The translations under genes and the position numbers were made by a program. The notes under the pieces were generated by a model. That model saw nothing but the letters and a program-made list of their open reading frames with translations, was not told the DNA's origin and searched no databases. DNA of 12,735 nucleotides, from assembly GCA_021793595.1 (NCBI GenBank), contig JAJYSL010000109.1, positions 1 through 12,735 on the forward strand. Reading direction: 5' to 3'. The stretch comes from Acidobacteriota bacterium. GTDB lineage: Bacteria; Acidobacteriota; Terriglobia; Terriglobales; Acidobacteriaceae. The stretch's first letter is position 1. Every line of letters begins with the position of its first letter. Positions 1 through 6,961 of the stretch are shown here, in pieces.

Positions 1-627
1 GAGGAGGCGATCACGCAGCGGTTTGTGCTCCTGACGGGCGACAACGAGCGTGTCCTGCGTATCGCGAGCCGGATGGTCCGGCGGAAAATTCAACGCCTCG
101 AAATTGTAGTAGTCTGTCTCGACCTCGGGGCCGACGCCGACCGAATAGCCCATGTGCTCAAAGACGCGGACGATTTCCTGCATGGTGCGGATCAGGGGGT
201 GCTCCACGCCCAGCGTGGGCCGGATGCCGGGGAGGGTGATGTCTATGGCTTCATCGCCAAGGCTGAGCGGATGTGTCGCGATTGCAAGACCCATTGGAGC
301 CAGAGCAACAATGTTAATTTTAAATTCTGCAAGTGCAATGTTTAGCATGCTTCTTAAGTTGTTCAGGCGCTGTCCAAAATTTTGTGTAAATGCATCTAGC
401 TGCCCGCTCTGAGTTGCATGATCCATCCATTTAGAAAATTCCTGGTTGGCTTGTTTTAGAATTCCATTCTTCCTGCCAACCCATTTCACACGCAATGCTT
501 CGAGTGCTTCGTGAGAATTCTCTTCTTTGACGGATTCCGCATCTTTATTGAATTCATCTTGAAGCGTTGCAAAGTATTGAACAATATCTTCGGTCGATAA
601 TGATTTGAGCTCGTGTCGGATCGGCAT
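1..627 (-). CDS. pheS: Phenylalanine--tRNA ligase alpha subunit, N-terminal part (cut by window edge)
   Basis: Charges tRNA-Phe with phenylalanine in the cytoplasm, as the alpha part of the alpha2-beta2 class II synthetase. The reading frame is open from an ATG at 627 to base 1, giving 209 residues of a protein usually near 340. Residues 41-62 carry the helical-arm signature (LRVKWVGRKNG), and about 1-109 would form the coiled-coil tRNA-binding arm. From 128 the core begins (IDITLPG), followed by the class II motif 1 region (VEHPLIRTM, 141-149) and the very conserved GPEVETDYYNFEALNFPPDH (166-185) with HPARDTQDT after it. A TAA stop lies directly before the ATG and no strong Shine-Dalgarno is visible, so a different start cannot be excluded. 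It lies 91 bp downstream of hicB on the same strand and may share its transcript. The arm is AT-rich (about 40% GC) while the core is about 62% GC, an odd internal break. Identity is certain from the core motifs; the catalytic half lies outside the window. Confidence 0.95.
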   Translation of the reverse strand, partial: MPIRHELKSLSTEDIVQYFATLQDEFNKDAESVKEENSHEALEALRVKWVGRKNGILKQANQEFSKWMDHATQSGQLDAFTQNFGQRLNNLRSMLNIALAEFKINIVALAPMGLAIATHPLSLGDEAIDITLPGIRPTLGVEHPLIRTMQEIVRVFEHMGYSVGVGPEVETDYYNFEALNFPPDHPARDTQDTLVVARQEHKPLRDRLL

Positions 628-718
628 TTATTTTTTTGTTGGTGTGAGGTCTTTCGAGTCAAGGGATACAGAATGCGCTTTCCGCAGAGCAATGTGCTTG
701 CTCGTTGGAATTATTCAA

Positions 719-934
719 CTATGCCGAAACAGGTATTTCGCTCACGCGCGTCGTTGGTTCGGGAACGGGCTCTCCATCCGCGCGCAACCCTTCAATGTGA
801 AACTCTATGCCTTCGCGGATCAATTGCTCAGTTTCAGCATAAGTCTTGCTCGCGACGCCAAGACCCGGCAGATCGGGCGCGTAGGCGCTCCAGCCGGTAG
901 ATGTCTTCTCGAAAACAACCGCATATTGCTTCAT
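719..934 (-). CDS. hicB: HicB-type antitoxin
   Basis: Predicted antitoxin that binds and blocks the HicA RNase. The 71-residue protein has the HicB N-terminal fold signature: YAVVFEKTSTGWSAYAPDLP (4-23), then PGLGVASKTYAETEQLIREG and a short helix (IEFHIEGLRADGEP). It ends soon after and has no room for the helix-turn-helix or ribbon-helix-helix domain that many HicB proteins carry, so self-repression of the operon may be weak or need another factor. The ATG overlaps the hicA stop codon by four bases (ATGA), which points to translational coupling, and AGG within hicA serves as a ribosome site. Order hicA then hicB is the usual one. It is GC-rich like the host genes. The next gene downstream is pheS. 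The family call is strong; activity is inferred. Confidence 0.88.
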   Translation of the reverse strand: MKQYAVVFEKTSTGWSAYAPDLPGLGVASKTYAETEQLIREGIEFHIEGLRADGEPVPEPTTRVSEIPVSA

Positions 935-1116
935 TTGAGACCTGCCTGCTTCAGAATGTTATGGAACGTGCCTGTGGCCATGTCTTGCGATGGATGGCCG
1001 GCAATGGTTACTTTTCCAGGCTTTTCAGGATGCTTGAATTGCCGATGGCTACCCTTTTGTCCCACCTGATACCAACCATCTTGCATTACCCGCTGGATAA
1101 CATCCCTGACTTTCAT
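931..1116 (-). CDS. hicA: HicA-type mRNA interferase toxin
   Basis: Predicted ribosome-independent RNase toxin of the HicA family (small dsRBD-like fold), expected to cut mRNA and halt translation until HicB neutralises it. The 61-residue form starts at ATG 1116 (MKVRDVIQRVMQDGWYQVGQ) and contains the family signature GSHRQFKHP, with His24 as the expected catalytic residue, followed by VTIAGHPSQDMATGTFHNIL and a C-terminal KQAGL. An in-frame TTG at 1152 would add 12 residues, but the family normally begins at the MKVRDV-like helix, so I chose the ATG. No clear Shine-Dalgarno precedes it. It is the first gene of the pair with hicB and is divergent from the VKOR gene. All conserved positions appear intact, so there is no sign of decay. 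Confidence 0.9.
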   Translation of the reverse strand: MKVRDVIQRVMQDGWYQVGQKGSHRQFKHPEKPGKVTIAGHPSQDMATGTFHNILKQAGLK

Positions 1117-1345
1117 CGAGTTGAAGAAGCCCGAGAGTAGTGTACAACGCAAAACCGAGAAATATCCGCCAGGGAAGCTCCGTCGAGTTCATTCGGCTCG
1201 TGGCTTTTTAAAGCAGGCATTTGCGTAGAAGACATTGCCTTTGAGGATAAATGAGAAAGAGGAAAATATCGATTTTCTGGACGGCGGTTCTGTCGGGGCG
1301 AACCTGCCGGTTTGGAATCCATCGACGCTGTGGTTCAATAAAGGC

Positions 1346-1753
1346 GTGCAGAAAACATTGAGAATACTGATCGTATCGTTGTCCATTCTAGGCGCCGTGG
1401 TATCAGCGCTGGCGCTGCAGGTGCATTATTCGAACAAAGTGGAGCCATGCGACATCAATGCGCGTTGGGATTGCGGCATCGTGAATCATAGTTCGTATTC
1501 GACGATTCATGGTGTGCCGGTTGCGGCCGTTGGAATTGCCGGATATCTGCTGATTGGGCTGCTGGCCCTGCTGTGGAGGCGAGGTTGGACGCTGGCGCTG
1601 GTGCTGATCGGCCTGGGCTTCGCGCTATATCTTTCCCACGTGGAAGATTCCATTCTGCAGGTCTGGTGCCTCTACTGCGTCATCTCGCAGTGCACGATTG
1701 CGCTGATCGCGATTTTTTCTGGTGTTTCGCTGGCGTTACATCCAAAGAAATAA
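1346..1753 (+). CDS. Vitamin K epoxide reductase (VKOR) family membrane protein
   Basis: Membrane quinone-linked thiol oxidase that would re-oxidise a periplasmic DsbA-like partner during disulfide bond formation. With the GTG start at 1346 it has 135 residues and about four hydrophobic helices (near 7-26, 58-77, 81-98 and 104-130). The loop cysteines Cys35 and Cys43 (in WDCGIVNHS) and the active-site pair Cys108-x-x-Cys111 (WCLYC) are all present. There is no fused thioredoxin domain, so the redox partner must be encoded elsewhere; none is in the window. The start is uncertain: the frame is open back to a TTG at 1235, which would add 37 residues of non-membrane sequence unlike the family, and no start has a good Shine-Dalgarno. 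The gene is divergent from hicA and convergent with rplT, separated from the latter by a palindromic terminator. The family is clear. Confidence 0.88.
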   Translation: MQKTLRILIVSLSILGAVVSALALQVHYSNKVEPCDINARWDCGIVNHSSYSTIHGVPVAAVGIAGYLLIGLLALLWRRGWTLALVLIGLGFALYLSHVEDSILQVWCLYCVISQCTIALIAIFSGVSLALHPKK

Positions 1754-1779
1754 GGCACTCCTGAAGGAGTGCCTTATTT
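1748..1779. terminator. Bidirectional palindromic terminator between VKOR and rplT
   Basis: Two perfect 15-base arms (AAATAAGGCACTCCT and its complement) flank a 2-base centre, GA, and give a GC-rich stem with T-rich or A-rich ends on both strands. It overlaps the VKOR stop codon and lies 24 bases past the rplT stop. It should stop both converging transcripts, which would disconnect rplT from hicAB and pheS. Confidence 0.85.
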
Positions 1780-1803
1780 GCATTCGAACAGGTTTTGCTG
1801 GGC

Positions 1804-2172
1804 TTATGCGGCCGCGCTGCCGAGTGCGGTCTTTGCCTGGGTCGCCAACGCAGTAAACCCTGCGGGATCCTTGGCGGCGATGTCGGCCAAGACCTTGCGG
1901 TCCAGCTCGATGCCGGCCAGCTTCAGCCCGTGGATCAGTTGCGAATAGCTGATGCCATTCAGTTTGGCGGCTGCGCCGATGCGGACGATCCACAGCGAAC
2001 GGAATTGACGCTTCTTTTCGCGGCGGCCGCGGTAGGCAAACTTCAGCCCTCGCTCGACTGCCTCTTCCGCAGCCTGATACAGCTTGGACTTTGTGAGGAA
2101 ATAGCCGCTGGCACGCTTCAGAATCTTCTTGCGATACTCTTTGCGTTTATTGCCACGTTTGACGCGAGGCAT
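1804..2172 (-). CDS. rplT: 50S ribosomal protein bL20
   Basis: Binds 23S rRNA early in assembly of the large subunit and, in several bacteria, also represses its own operon. The protein has 122 residues, the usual size being about 115-120. The start is typical ([20 protein letters not shown]), with the basic N-terminal tail, then [27 protein letters not shown]-like sequence (here [18 protein letters not shown]) and the compact C-terminal domain ([30 protein letters not shown]). A strong AAGGAG precedes the ATG by about eight bases. It lies 167 bp downstream of rpmI, a longer gap than usual, and that gap holds potential hairpins. The C-terminus carries a short alanine-rich extension. Confidence 0.98.
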   Translation of the reverse strand: MPRVKRGNKRKEYRKKILKRASGYFLTKSKLYQAAEEAVERGLKFAYRGRREKKRQFRSLWIVRIGAAAKLNGISYSQLIHGLKLAGIELDRKVLADIAAKDPAGFTALATQAKTALGSAAA

Positions 2173-2294
2173 GGTTGGTTCTCCTTTTTGCGTTTCGTTG
2201 TGCGGCTGGAGGCAGGATTCGCAGTCATGAAAGCCTGCGCTAAATACCTCTTCACTCGCTTCTTACTCTGATCTGTCGCGGAAGGGTCAGTTCC

Positions 2295-2336
2295 GGGGGC
2301 CTCGAACGCGTGCGGGCCCTGCTCGCCGCGGCGAGC
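2295..2336 (-). promoter_or_regulatory. Possible mRNA hairpins between rpmI and rplT
   Basis: Directly after the rpmI stop the transcript contains a 16-base perfect palindrome (GCTCGCCGCGGCGAGC, 2321-2336), then a GGGCC/GGCCC stem with a 13-base loop (2297-2319). No T-run follows, so this is not a classical terminator. It could stabilise the rpmI end, attenuate transcription or act in translational control of rplT by L20. Function is a guess. Confidence 0.35.
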
Positions 2337-2339
2337 CGA

Positions 2340-2537
2340 TCATGCGTACGGGATCATGCGCAACACCTTGGGCAGGTCGGCATCCGAGACCATGGCAGAG
2401 GCGGCTAGGTGCCGCTTGGTCTTGGTTGCCTTCGAGGTAAGGATGTGCCGCATGAAGGCCTGGCCGCGCTTCACTCGACCGCTTCCGGTCTTCTTAAAGC
2501 GCTTGGCCGCACCTTTGTGCGTCTTCAGTTTCGGCAT
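2340..2537 (-). CDS. rpmI: 50S ribosomal protein bL35
   Basis: Small basic protein of the large ribosomal subunit. The 65-residue form from ATG 2537 starts [20 protein letters not shown], the diagnostic bL35 N-terminus, continues [20 protein letters not shown] and ends in the conserved leucine- and proline-containing tail ([11 protein letters not shown]). The frame is open eight codons further upstream, but the family start is unambiguous, and TTGGAAA lies about eight bases upstream as a weak ribosome site. It precedes rplT as usual. infC, which often comes first in this operon, is missing: the next gene upstream is a glycosidase, and a separate promoter is visible in the gap. Confidence 0.97.
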   Translation of the reverse strand: MPKLKTHKGAAKRFKKTGSGRVKRGQAFMRHILTSKATKTKRHLAASAMVSDADLPKVLRMIPYA

Positions 2538-2577
2538 GGTGTTTCCAATCGAAAAAAGCAATTTTACGGCTTCGATC

Positions 2578-2606
2578 AGTATACGTGAGCGGCGGGCCGG
2601 ATTCCA
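2578..2606 (-). promoter_or_regulatory. Candidate sigma-70-type promoter for rpmI-rplT
   Basis: On the minus strand TGGAAT (2606-2601) and TATACT (2583-2578) are separated by 17 bases. The -10 matches the consensus at five of six positions and the -35 at three. Transcription would start near 2571, giving a leader of roughly 33 bases before the rpmI ATG. It fits an rpmI-rplT unit that does not depend on infC or on read-through from the glycosidase gene. Confidence 0.45.
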
Positions 2607-2651
2607 CCGTGGGCATACACTCCATCCGCTGGACGGGGCAAATCCGGCAGG

Positions 2652-4670
2652 CTATTGACCGCTCGTCGGTTGGGGCGCCTTGCTCCCATTGATGGGAATC
2701 CAAGTGGCTTCTTCCTGTGAAGACAGTTCAATCGTCGATCTTGTCCCCACAATTTTATGGTTTGACTTCCGCGCGAGTTTATATTGCGTTGTGCCGAAGT
2801 AGAGAGCGGACAGATCAACGCTGAAGCGCCGCTCTTTACCGGCAAGGTTCTTCAGCACAAACCCCTTGGCGCCATATGTATATTTCACGTCGTACCGGGG
2901 AATCCCGAACTCCACGCTGCCATAGCCGTTGAGGTGCGGATGGATGGACACATCGGCGTCGACAGGAGTAGTGAAACCTAATACGTCGGCAATGAGTACC
3001 GAGGCGTACACGCATGGATATTCGTAATACTTTTCAGCTCCATGCCAGTTCTTTCCATCCACATAATAGACGTAGTCCATGTCGTATCGTTCGCCCATGA
3101 AGTAATCGGTTTGCGCCGCTTCATGGGCCACCGCCTTGAGTTGATTCAGGAGTATGTCGTTCCGATTGCGTGATGCCCAGAAAGCCGCGTCCCAATACCA
3201 ATACCTGCCGGCGGCGCTCAGATCGTACGGGCCCCCGCTCCCAATCTCCGATTTGGTATAGCCGGCAATGTCGGCCGCGAGGAAACTGGGAAATCGCTCA
3301 AAGGATGCGAAATTTGCATCGATCAGACGCCGCACCGCATTGGCCTGCGCATCCGATGCATACCCGAAGAGGACTGGAAGTTCATTGGACAATAGATGAA
3401 TGTGATCGTGAACTTGACCGTTGCGATCGACCCAATCGATGAATCGCTGATTTTTTTCATCCCAAAATCCCATCGGAAGAGGCTTGACCAACGCGGCGGC
3501 TATCTTCTTTGAGTAGCCGGAGTAGTACATGGACTTGTCTTTCCGGCCTAAAATATTTTCCGTGTCGGCCAGCAGGCCAAATGTATGGGCAGCGAATGCT
3601 CCTGCCTGGGTTACGCGCCCATCTTTGATCACCTGATCTTCGTAATAAACATCGGACCATACACGTCCGTACTGGTCCGTGTTCGCAATGGTCTCAGAAG
3701 CGGCATTTTCCAGATTGACGATATTCCTGCGAAGCCAGGCAGTGTCTTTCGTGGCCTGATAATAGCGCCAGGACTCTTCCAACACTTCAATATTGCCCGT
3801 CAACAGAAACATTTCGGCATTTTCCCGCTTGTCCTGGCTGTTTCGGCGAACGTAGTATTCGCGCAGGCCGGAAGGCTGTATGGAGCAGGGAATGCGATAT
3901 AGCTTTTCGGGATCGTCGTTCATGACCTTGAACTGAAGTGCAATCATGCGCCGGACAATGTCCAGATCGACCGCAGATCCCATGGCAAGGCGGCCTTTGA
4001 TCTGGAATTCATGATCGACATCCGGATAGGTGCCGGCATAGGATTTTGGATTCAGCGTGCTGACCACATACCCGTCGTGATAGGGATAGTTCTTCGCCTT
4101 CGTCTTTTCGACGACCGACGGCAACATGGTTCCCCAGTAAAAACCGGTTAAGGCGTTTTCAAGCGCCTCCCCATCGTTGATGTGGAAAGAATAACGATTG
4201 TTAAAGGCATCGCTGTGGGGGCGTGCTTCCGATTTATACAGTTCAAATTTGTCGCCGCTTACGCGGACGGTCAAGACATCGTCAAGCCGGGCGACAATCG
4301 ATTCCCCACTTTGCAGTTTGATGTACCAGGAATTTTCCGGGGAGAGTGGATTTTCAGGCAGTACCCAAAGATTGGTGTTGACTTCAATCTGACTGCCGGC
4401 CGCACGGATCGGTAAAACCCACCATTGGTTGAGTTCGCGATGGATGCCAACACCCTGACAGGACTTGAAGATCATTTCCACCGGCAAGCGACTGTCTTTT
4501 CTTGTCACCAGGTAATGATCTCCGGCAGACTGGATGTCTCCATTTTCAATGGACTGAAGAATGCCGTCGGTTTGCGTCCGTCCCTGTGCGACTCCTGCTA
4601 GCACCGCAATTTGCGCTTCCGACGGAACTACCGTCCATAAGAAAATGAGCGATACGATGAGTGTTTTCAT
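2652..4670 (-). CDS. Secreted protein of six-hairpin glycosidase type, substrate unknown
   Basis: The 672-residue product begins with a signal peptide (about 1-20, hydrophobic core LIVSLIFLW, likely cut after SEA or SEAQ, no lipobox cysteine), so it should act in the periplasm or outside. Residues 50-180 look like a beta-rich N-terminal domain. About 190-565 is helical and rich in aromatic and acidic residues, as in (alpha/alpha)6 barrels: HDGY (198), YPDVDHEF (215-222), GRVWSDVYYED (335-345), HLLSNELPVLFGY (425-437), GGPYDLSAAGRYWYWDAAFW (479-498) and EKYYEYPCVYASVL (546-559). A C-terminal beta domain (about 570-655) resembles those closing GH78-like enzymes. I cannot assign the family or the catalytic acids with confidence. 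CAGGT lies about seven bases before the ATG. It lies between glgP and rpmI on the same strand, which suggests carbohydrate use but proves nothing about substrate. Confidence 0.62.
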   Translation of the reverse strand: MKTLIVSLIFLWTVVPSEAQIAVLAGVAQGRTQTDGILQSIENGDIQSAGDHYLVTRKDSRLPVEMIFKSCQGVGIHRELNQWWVLPIRAAGSQIEVNTNLWVLPENPLSPENSWYIKLQSGESIVARLDDVLTVRVSGDKFELYKSEARPHSDAFNNRYSFHINDGEALENALTGFYWGTMLPSVVEKTKAKNYPYHDGYVVSTLNPKSYAGTYPDVDHEFQIKGRLAMGSAVDLDIVRRMIALQFKVMNDDPEKLYRIPCSIQPSGLREYYVRRNSQDKRENAEMFLLTGNIEVLEESWRYYQATKDTAWLRRNIVNLENAASETIANTDQYGRVWSDVYYEDQVIKDGRVTQAGAFAAHTFGLLADTENILGRKDKSMYYSGYSKKIAAALVKPLPMGFWDEKNQRFIDWVDRNGQVHDHIHLLSNELPVLFGYASDAQANAVRRLIDANFASFERFPSFLAADIAGYTKSEIGSGGPYDLSAAGRYWYWDAAFWASRNRNDILLNQLKAVAHEAAQTDYFMGERYDMDYVYYVDGKNWHGAEKYYEYPCVYASVLIADVLGFTTPVDADVSIHPHLNGYGSVEFGIPRYDVKYTYGAKGFVLKNLAGKERRFSVDLSALYFGTTQYKLARKSNHKIVGTRSTIELSSQEEATWIPINGSKAPQPTSGQ

Positions 4671-4928
4671 TCATTGACCTGGATTAAAAATCGCCGGCTT
4701 TCGCACCGTCCAAAGTTCCATACTGTGCACAGGGGAAGGTTGCTTGTTCTTCGCCATCATCCTACTGGGCATACGGGGAAATAGTCGAACAACGCGTACT
4801 GGAACAGGCCGGTTGCTCCCGATTGGCGGACCGCGATGTCGAAACGACCAGAGATCTGAGTTGCCGTGTACGCCGTCGGAGGGCCTTCCATCTGCGGAAC
4901 CTCGCGTGCGACCAACCTTTCGATGAGA
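4671..4928. other. Spacer between phosphorylase and glycosidase genes, no recognised content
   Basis: This 258-bp gap holds no gene I recognise and no clear terminator. One minus-strand frame is open across the phosphorylase stop to 4757, and a 29-codon ORF begins with ATG ATG at 4760 and ends in TGA at 4671, directly abutting the glycosidase ATG. Neither has a good ribosome site or a known motif, so I do not call them genes. Confidence 0.4.
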
Positions 4929-6704
4929 TCAGCGGGTGAAGACGAGTTCGGGTTGGAACTTCCGCAGCAGGGGTGCGTCCCCTGGGAAGTAGGCATTGGT
5001 GACGTACTGGTAGAGCATCCGGTGGGTATTGAAGAAGGAGCCGTTGATGGCCATGGACATACGCATGATCTCTGCCCATTTGTCGGGATAACGATAGTAA
5101 AGCGGAAGAATTTCGTTCTCGAGTTTCTCGTAGAGGGATTCAGCCTCCTGGGTTTCGTCGTCGCGATCGGCAATTGCCCAGCCGGTGGCGCCTTCAATGC
5201 AACCTTCAATCCACCAGCCGTCGAGCGTGCTCAGGCTGGGGACGCCGTTCATGGCGGCCTTCATCCCGCTGGTACCGGAAGCCTCATAGGGGCGCCGCGG
5301 GGTGTTCAGCCAAAGATCCGCACCGCCGGTGAGAATGGCGCCAAGTTCCCACTCATAATTTTCAAGATAGACGATGCGAAGCCAGTCGGAATTGAGTTGG
5401 GCGCTGGCTTCGATGACATGGTGAATGATGTTCTTCCCCAGATCGTCGTGGGGATGGGCTTTGCCGGCAAACACAATCTGGATTCCGCCAAACTCTTCCG
5501 CCAATCGCGCCAAGCGAGACGAATCGGCAAACAGCATGTCGGCACGCTTATATGCGGCGGCGCGACGGGCAAACGCAAGGGTGAAGCGGTCTTGTTGCAG
5601 CGAAACTCCGGTGCGCTCGGCGACGGTAGAAATGAGCTGTCGCTTGGCTTCAGAATGACGACTGCGGATCTCATTGGGTGCGATGCCAATGGCGAAGCGG
5701 AGATAGAGATTGTCGCGCCGCCAGCTGGGAACTTTTTCATCGAGCAGGACCTGCATGGCAGGCTGTATCCAGGTGGCCGCATGCACGCCGTTGGTAATCG
5801 CATGGACATTGTATTCAGGAAACATTTCCTTCGATACGCGGCCGTGCTGCATGGCCACCCCGTTGACGTAGCGAGAGAAGCGCAGCGCAACATAGGTCAT
5901 ATTCAACATGCCGTCATGACAGCAGCCAAATTTTTCCAGCGCCTGGGTTCGTTCGTCGCCCAGGACCTGGCGGGCCTGATCGAGGGAAAAGCGGTCATGA
6001 CCGGCGGGCACTGGAGTGTGCGTGGTGAAGACGCAATGGGAGCGCACCGAGTCCAAATCCGCCTCGGCGGCGTCGAGCAGATGGCGGTCGCTCACTTGTT
6101 CTTCCAGAAGGCCGATGGTCAGCAACGAGGCATGGCCTTCGTTCATATGGTAGACAGCAGGCTGGCAGCCCAGTGCTGCAAGAATAGCAACCCCGCCCAT
6201 TCCGAGGACCGTTTCCTGGCAGAGCCGGTAGAAGGTATCGCCGCCGTACAGATGGTCGGTAAGCTGGCGGTCCCACGCATCGTTGGTATCCAGGTCCGTA
6301 TCCAGAAAAATTACCGGGACGATATGACCGTCAACGCCAACGATGTCTTTGCGCCAGGCGCGAACCATCACCGGGCGGCCCTGAATGGTGATGGCGGCGA
6401 CCGGCGCCAGCGGCTGCAGCATAGCTTCCGGATTCCAAGGCTGGTCTTCCTCGGTCTGCATTCCGTCCGCGGTTAAATGCTGCCGGAAATATCCTTTACG
6501 ATGTACCAGCGTCACCGCGATCAGGGGCAGAGCAGTATCCGCCGCCGACCGCAGGGTATCTCCCGCCAGCACGCCGAGACCGCCGCTGTAGGTGGGGATA
6601 TCCGGAGCAACGGCAATTTCCATTGAAAAATACGCGATCTGAAACCGTTTCCAATCGCTATAAGATGAGCCTGAATCCAGGACTTCCTGGCTGCTGATTG
6701 CCAT
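4929..6704 (-). CDS. glgP: Alpha-glucan (glycogen/maltodextrin) phosphorylase, short GT35 type
   Basis: Releases glucose 1-phosphate from alpha-1,4-glucans in the cytoplasm using PLP. From ATG 6704 the protein has 591 residues, typical of the short bacterial and archaeal type rather than the ~800-residue animal/E. coli type. Visible landmarks (numbered from this start): FSMEIAVAPDIPTYSGGLGVLAGD (26-49) with the Gly-rich substrate loop, YHMNEGHASLL (185-195), FTTHTPVPAGHDRF (226-239), ITNGVH (303-308), FARRAAAYKRADM (378-390), and PYEASGTSGMKAAMNG (472-487) with Lys482 as the expected PLP lysine. AGAGG lies just upstream of 6704. In-frame starts at 6773 (ATG) and 6803 (GTG) would add 23 or 33 residues not typical of the family. 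No debranching or glycogen synthesis gene is nearby. It lies downstream of the PLP decarboxylase with a 257-bp gap, so it probably has its own promoter. Confidence 0.93.
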   Translation of the reverse strand: MAISSQEVLDSGSSYSDWKRFQIAYFSMEIAVAPDIPTYSGGLGVLAGDTLRSAADTALPLIAVTLVHRKGYFRQHLTADGMQTEEDQPWNPEAMLQPLAPVAAITIQGRPVMVRAWRKDIVGVDGHIVPVIFLDTDLDTNDAWDRQLTDHLYGGDTFYRLCQETVLGMGGVAILAALGCQPAVYHMNEGHASLLTIGLLEEQVSDRHLLDAAEADLDSVRSHCVFTTHTPVPAGHDRFSLDQARQVLGDERTQALEKFGCCHDGMLNMTYVALRFSRYVNGVAMQHGRVSKEMFPEYNVHAITNGVHAATWIQPAMQVLLDEKVPSWRRDNLYLRFAIGIAPNEIRSRHSEAKRQLISTVAERTGVSLQQDRFTLAFARRAAAYKRADMLFADSSRLARLAEEFGGIQIVFAGKAHPHDDLGKNIIHHVIEASAQLNSDWLRIVYLENYEWELGAILTGGADLWLNTPRRPYEASGTSGMKAAMNGVPSLSTLDGWWIEGCIEGATGWAIADRDDETQEAESLYEKLENEILPLYYRYPDKWAEIMRMSMAINGSFFNTHRMLYQYVTNAYFPGDAPLLRKFQPELVFTR

Positions 6705-6744
6705 AAACCTCTGTTTCTCAAGGGGATAGAGTTTCGTTTCTTGT

Positions 6745-6759
6745 TCTCCGCAGCGGAGA
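6745..6759. repeat. Short inverted repeat upstream of glgP
   Basis: TCTCCGC and GCGGAGA flank a single central A. The repeat lies about 40 bases before the chosen glgP ATG at 6704. It could be an operator or a small leader hairpin; if a more upstream start is used it lies in the coding region. Evidence is the symmetry alone. Confidence 0.3.
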
Positions 6760-6961
6760 TAACGAATCGCCATCGAACCTGATACCGCGACAACAAACCC
6801 CACTCACGTGGAAAATACGTTTCTGCATGGGACATTGGATGCCGTCTGGGCAAGATCGTCTACATGGAATCTTATCAGCCGTCGCACTTTGGTTCCGGGA
6901 AAATAGTCTTCCGTGGTGCAAAGATGCGCAACTCATGGCGACGTGCGTCCCTCGCAAGGAC

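Noticed and set aside
25..345. Plus-strand open frame of 106 codons
   Set aside because: It is the antisense of pheS; the opposite strand encodes the conserved GPEVETDYYNFEALN block.
605..1140. Plus-strand open frames across the HicAB region
   Set aside because: They overlap hicA and hicB, which match their families over full length on the minus strand.
2295..2340. Possible tRNA or T-loop (GTTCGA) between rpmI and rplT
   Set aside because: Only a short resemblance; no acceptor, D or anticodon stems can be built in the spacer.
4866..6476. Long plus-strand open frame of 536 codons
   Set aside because: It lies entirely opposite glgP, whose motifs are clear, and its translation shows no recognisable domain; it is a side effect of GC-rich codon use.
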